Shown piece by piece: positions 5,612 through 8,981 of a stretch of DNA of 8,981 nt. The notes under the pieces are model-generated. The model was not told the origin of the DNA, searched no databases, and saw only the letters and a program-made list of their open reading frames with translations. The stretch covers positions 1 through 8,981 of the forward strand of contig JBLMZW010000046.1 in NCBI GenBank assembly GCA_050259035.1, in the 5' to 3' direction. A program made the position numbers and the translations under genes. The stretch is from JBLMZW01 sp050259035. Its GTDB lineage: Bacteria; Bacillota; Syntrophomonadia; Syntrophomonadales; DTU052. Every line of letters starts with the position of its first letter. Positions within the stretch are counted from its first letter, which is position 1.

Positions 5612-6898
5612 CTATCTTTTCAGATTGTAGAAGGTTTCTTTGCCGCGATAGAGCCCGATTATGTCTAACTCTTCTTCAATCCTAAGCAGCTGGTTATACT
5701 TGGCTACTCTGTCAGTACGGGCTGGAGCACCGGTTTTAATCTGACCCGCATTGGCAGCCACAGCGATATCAGCTATGGTCGAATCCTCGGTTTCCCCTGA
5801 ACGATGACTGATAACACATGTGTACCCAGCCTTTTTGGCCATCTCGATTGTATTCAGGGTTTCGGTTAAAGTTCCAATTTGATTAACCTTAATCAGCACA
5901 CTATTGGCAACCCCCAATTCGATACCGCGCTTTAGCCTTTCGGTATTAGTAACGAAGATGTCATCGCCAACCAGCTGAATCTTTTTACCCAGTCTCTTGG
6001 TCAGGGACTTCCATCCATCCCAATCATCTTCGGCCAAACCGTCCTCTATGGTAATGATCGGGAATTTCTTGACAAAGGACTCATACAAGCTAACCATGTC
6101 GTCTGAACTCATTTTCTGTTTTCCGCCGCCCAACCAATAAAAACCATCATGGTATAATTCAGTCGCAGCAGTGTCAATTCCCAGAAGGACATCTTTACCG
6201 GCTTTGTAACCCGCTGCTCCGATTGCTTCCACAATTACTTCCAGGGCAGCTTCATTGGAAGGTAGATTGGGAGCAAATCCGCCTTCATCACCTACCGAAG
6301 TAGCCAGGCCTTTACCCTGAAGTACTTTCTTCAGCGAGTGATAAACCTCCACTCCCATCCGCAAGGCTTCGGAGAAATTTGGAGCCCCTACCGGCAGAAC
6401 CATGAACTCCTGAATATCTACGTTGTTATCGGCGTGCTTGCCGCCGTTTAGTATATTCATCATAGGAACCGGAAGTTCACGGGCGTTAACCCCTCCGATA
6501 TACTGATAAAGAGGTAAGGTCAAGTATGCAGCCGCGGCCTTGGCCACCGCCAGGGATACTCCCAGGATGGCATTGGCCCCCAGCTTAGCTTTGTTCGGAG
6601 TATCATCCAGGGCTATCATAAGTTGATCGATTCCAACCTGATCCAAGCAGTCCATTCCAACGATCTCGGGAGCAATAATGGTATTAACGTTGTCCACCGC
6701 ATCCAGGACACCTTTGCCGTTATATCTTTTAGCGTCCCCGTCCCGCAGTTCAACCGCTTCGTAAGCACCGGTCGAAGCACCAGAAGGAACAGCAGCTCTG
6801 CCGATAGTGCCTTCTTCGAGAATCACTTCCACCTCTATGGTTGGATTACCGCGTGAATCAAGAATCTCCCGTGCATAAACATCCGCTATTATGCTCAT
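5612..6898 (-). CDS. eno: Enolase (phosphopyruvate hydratase)
   Basis: Enolase interconverts 2-phosphoglycerate and phosphoenolpyruvate in the cytoplasm, serving glycolysis and gluconeogenesis. At 428 residues it is full length. The N-terminal domain opens with REILDSRGNPT, and the flexible active-site loop VPSGASTG is at 37-44. H155 is in GGKHADNN. The catalytic Glu205 is in VGDEGGFAPN and the catalytic Lys337 in LIKVNQIGT. The Mg2+ ligands are D242, E285 (ITIEDG) and D312 (GDDIFVTN). The family signature SHRSGETED is at 364-372. The ATG at 6898 has AAAGGAG 7 bases upstream. The gene lies 86 bases after gpmI with no terminator between them, so the two should be co-transcribed. No residue is missing and nothing about the gene is odd. 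Confidence 0.98.
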   Translation of the reverse strand: MSIIADVYAREILDSRGNPTIEVEVILEEGTIGRAAVPSGASTGAYEAVELRDGDAKRYNGKGVLDAVDNVNTIIAPEIVGMDCLDQVGIDQLMIALDDTPNKAKLGANAILGVSLAVAKAAAAYLTLPLYQYIGGVNARELPVPMMNILNGGKHADNNVDIQEFMVLPVGAPNFSEALRMGVEVYHSLKKVLQGKGLATSVGDEGGFAPNLPSNEAALEVIVEAIGAAGYKAGKDVLLGIDTAATELYHDGFYWLGGGKQKMSSDDMVSLYESFVKKFPIITIEDGLAEDDWDGWKSLTKRLGKKIQLVGDDIFVTNTERLKRGIELGVANSVLIKVNQIGTLTETLNTIEMAKKAGYTCVISHRSGETEDSTIADIAVAANAGQIKTGAPARTDRVAKYNQLLRIEEELDIIGLYRGKETFYNLKR

Positions 6899-6984
6899 AT
6901 ATCTTCTCCTTTCTATCGATACCCGCTATAGATTGGTGGCTATCTAAGACCTGTGCCTGCCTCCATTTCTCGCCCCCTAATCCA

Positions 6985-8517
6985 TTACAACAAAGACTTC
7001 CCTGTCATTTCTTTAGGAATTGGCAATTCTAGAATTTTCAGCATGGTCGGAGCAATATCCTGCAAGCTGGCCCCTGATCGTAAATTTTTTCCCCGGTATT
7101 TTTCTCCTATTATAATGAAAGGAACCAGGTTGGTGGTATGCGCGGTAACCGGGCTGCCGTCAGGTTCATACATTAGTTCGGCATTGCCATGGTCAGCGGT
7201 TAATAAAACTGTTCCATTATGGGCCAGGACCTGGTTTATCACCCGCTCCAGGCAGGCATCAACTGTTCTAATGGCGGTTACTGCGGCCTTCATAATACCG
7301 GTATGGCCAACCATATCCGGATTGGCGTAGTTCATGATAATAACATCATAATAATCCCTGTCTATCTCAGATAAAACCCGGTCGGTAACTTCATAGGCGC
7401 TCATTTCGGGTTTCAAATCGTAGGTTGCTACTTTGGGGGAAGGAATCAGGATTCGGTCTTCATTGGTATTTGGGGATTCCACTCCTCCATTAAAGAAGAA
7501 TGTTACATGGGCATATTTCTCCGTTTCCGCGATTCGCAGCTGTTTTAGCCCCTGGTCAGCCAGGTATTCACCCAGAGTGTTGTTAAGACTCTGCGGCATA
7601 AATGCCACTGGTGCCTTAATCGTGGCATCATACTGGGTTAAGCATACATAGTAAATATTCAGCCTATCCCCCCGGTCAAAGGGGGTAAATTCGCGGTCCA
7701 CAAAAGCCCGCGTTATTTGCCGTGCCCGGTCAGCCCGGAAATTGAAGAATATAACCCCATCGCCGTCTTTTATAAGCCCCTGGGGGTTTCCTGCATCATC
7801 AACTATTACCGTTGGCTCAACGAATTCATCGGTTACATCTTTATCATATGATTGCTTCACCGCTTCATATGGGCTGGCCGCTTTTAGGCCTTCCCCTAAA
7901 ACCATAGCCCGGTAAGCCCTTTCATTCCTATCCCATCTCTTATCCCGGTCCATGGCGTAGTATCTGCCCATAACGGTGGCAATTTCTCCTATTCCAATTT
8001 CCTGCATGGCTCTTTGAAGATCAGTTATGTAAACTTGAGCGCTAGCCGGCGGAACATCACGGCCATCCAGAAAGGCATGAACATATACTGTGTTAATGCC
8101 TCTATCCGAAGCCATGCGAATCAAGGCTACCAGGTGTTCCAGCAGGCTGTGAACCCCCCCGTCGGATAGCAACCCTAGAAGGTGCAAAGCGCCTCCGTTT
8201 TCAAGAGCGAAATCCATCGCCGAAATAAATTCGCGGTTTTCAAAAAAGGAACCACTCTCTATAGCCTGTGAAATGCGGGTTATTTCCTGAAATACTACCC
8301 GTCCCGCGCCCATATTAAGGTGTCCCACTTCTGAATTTCCCATCTGTCCTAAAGGCAAACCGACATCCAGCCCGGATGTACTTAAGAGGGTAAAAGGATA
8401 GGTTTTCTTTAACCGGAGAAAATTCTCCGGGTGAGCATCATGTATAGCATTGCCTTCCCGGCAATCGCTGTTGCCCCAGCCGTCCAGTATCATCAGTAAA
8501 AGAGGCTTTGGTATCAT
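6985..8517 (-). CDS. gpmI: 2,3-bisphosphoglycerate-independent phosphoglycerate mutase
   Basis: This enzyme interconverts 3- and 2-phosphoglycerate through a phosphoserine intermediate with two Mn2+ ions. It belongs to the alkaline phosphatase superfamily and is unrelated to the cofactor-dependent mutase. The product is 510 residues, normal for the family. From the chosen start, D12 is in MILDGWGNS and the nucleophile Ser62 in GNSEVGHLNMGAGR, the same number as in the Geobacillus enzyme. HAFLDGRDVPP is the substrate-binding segment. Later metal-binding motifs are NYANPDMVGHTG, TADHGNAE and AHTTNLVPF. An upstream in-frame ATG at 8553 has no ribosome site and would add twelve residues; the ATG at 8517 has GGGAG 8 bases upstream. 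The gene follows tpiA by 95 bases and precedes eno by 86 bases, as in the Firmicute gapA-pgk-tpiA-pgm-eno operon. Confidence 0.98.
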   Translation of the reverse strand: MIPKPLLLMILDGWGNSDCREGNAIHDAHPENFLRLKKTYPFTLLSTSGLDVGLPLGQMGNSEVGHLNMGAGRVVFQEITRISQAIESGSFFENREFISAMDFALENGGALHLLGLLSDGGVHSLLEHLVALIRMASDRGINTVYVHAFLDGRDVPPASAQVYITDLQRAMQEIGIGEIATVMGRYYAMDRDKRWDRNERAYRAMVLGEGLKAASPYEAVKQSYDKDVTDEFVEPTVIVDDAGNPQGLIKDGDGVIFFNFRADRARQITRAFVDREFTPFDRGDRLNIYYVCLTQYDATIKAPVAFMPQSLNNTLGEYLADQGLKQLRIAETEKYAHVTFFFNGGVESPNTNEDRILIPSPKVATYDLKPEMSAYEVTDRVLSEIDRDYYDVIIMNYANPDMVGHTGIMKAAVTAIRTVDACLERVINQVLAHNGTVLLTADHGNAELMYEPDGSPVTAHTTNLVPFIIIGEKYRGKNLRSGASLQDIAPTMLKILELPIPKEMTGKSLL

Positions 8518-8525
8518 ATATTGTT

Positions 8526-8530
8526 CTCCC
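8526..8530 (-). promoter_or_regulatory. Ribosome binding site that sets the gpmI start
   Basis: GGGAG lies 8 bases before the ATG at 8517. The upstream ATG at 8553 has no such site, and starting at 8517 puts the catalytic serine at 62. Confidence 0.75.
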
Positions 8531-8612
8531 GTCTGTAACAAATAGACCCCCATAAAGTTGCAGACCTAATTAATTGTGCCCTATGTTGGGAAATTGGTGT
8601 AGGGATGAAGGC

Positions 8613-8981
8613 CTAACTATTTCCTCGGTTTACAATGCGGGCGAAAACCATCGGGTCCAGGCTGGCTCCACCTACTAAAGCGCCGTCAATATCGGGTTGC
8701 TGCATGAGTTCTTCAATGTTTTCGGGTTTAACACTGCCTCCGTAAAGTATCCGAATTATGTCCGCCTGATTGCGATTGTATTGCCTGTCCAACTGGTTTC
8801 TAATAAAAAAACTCATTTCTTGGGCATCGGCTGCGGTTGCATTAACCCCGGTGCCTATAGCCCAGACCGGTTCATAAGCAATAACCAGATCAGGTGTAAA
8901 GGGTATATCTTTTAAGCCAGCTTCCAGCTGCCGGCCTACTATTTTAGTTGCCTGTCCATTATTTCTTTCCTCCAGGGTTTC
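8613..8981 (-). CDS. tpiA: Triose-phosphate isomerase, C-terminal half, cut by the window edge
   Basis: The enzyme interconverts dihydroxyacetone phosphate and glyceraldehyde 3-phosphate in the cytoplasm. The last 122 residues are visible, against about 250 for the whole protein; the start lies beyond 8981. The fragment opens with ETLEER, which continues the family's C-x-GE-x-LEER element. The catalytic glutamate is in AYEPVWAIGTG (residue 37 of the fragment). The phosphate-binding loops follow as ILYGGSVKPENI and DGALVGGASLDP. The frame is open from the window edge to the stop, so the methionine at 8816 is internal and not a start. In Firmicutes pgk and gapA usually lie upstream and would be expected beyond the window. 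It is separated from gpmI by 95 bases in which I see no terminator. Confidence 0.97.
   Translation of the reverse strand, partial: ETLEERNNGQATKIVGRQLEAGLKDIPFTPDLVIAYEPVWAIGTGVNATAADAQEMSFFIRNQLDRQYNRNQADIIRILYGGSVKPENIEELMQQPDIDGALVGGASLDPMVFARIVNRGNS

Noticed and set aside
6953..7330. 125-codon open frame on the plus strand
   Set aside because: It runs antisense through the 3' part of gpmI, whose catalytic motifs are intact, and its product has no recognisable domain. It also has no convincing ribosome site.
8518..8612. Hairpin CCCTA/TAGGG between tpiA and gpmI
   Set aside because: It has a five-base stem with a 16-base loop and no T-tract, which is too weak to call as a terminator or regulatory structure.
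8613..8816. A separate 67-residue gene starting at the methionine at 8816
   Set aside because: The same frame stays open to the window edge and contains the catalytic glutamate motif of triose-phosphate isomerase, so the methionine is internal.

Overview
The window reads as a chromosomal housekeeping region of an anaerobic Firmicute of the class Clostridia. The order tpiA-gpmI-eno followed by secG-carboxylesterase-rnr is the arrangement known from Firmicutes. Shine-Dalgarno sites are strong, base composition is moderate, and there is an integral-membrane pyrophosphatase of the kind common in syntrophic or energy-limited anaerobes. I cannot name the genus. All eight protein genes lie on the minus strand, so transcription runs from high to low coordinates. 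No rRNA, tRNA, CRISPR array, insertion sequence or phage gene was seen.

Layout in transcription order. The 3' half of tpiA enters at 8981 and ends at 8613. Then come gpmI (8517-6985), eno (6898-5612), secG (5525-5289) and hppA (5113-2654). Gaps within this group are 86 to 175 bases and contain no strong terminator. A 412-base gap follows (2653-2242). It holds a heptad repeat array in the hppA 3' region, a good intrinsic terminator, an orphan Shine-Dalgarno sequence and leader hairpins. After it come the esterase (2241-1462), an HD-domain phosphohydrolase overlapping it by 11 bases (1472-921), and the 5' part of rnr (892, running off the window at 1).

The first three genes catalyse triose-phosphate isomerisation, the interconversion of 3- and 2-phosphoglycerate, and the formation of phosphoenolpyruvate; they serve glycolysis or gluconeogenesis. 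SecG belongs to the protein-export channel. The pyrophosphatase couples PPi hydrolysis to ion pumping and would recover energy from PPi-releasing biosynthesis and acyl-CoA activation. The second group ends with RNase R, an RNA-degrading enzyme. In Bacillus, secG, the esterase gene and rnr are adjacent; here hppA and the HD-domain gene have been placed between them.

I found no convincing new biological system. The points most worth a second look are the divergent pyrophosphatase motifs, the insertion of hppA between secG and the esterase, the heptad array, and the structured leaders of hppA and the esterase.
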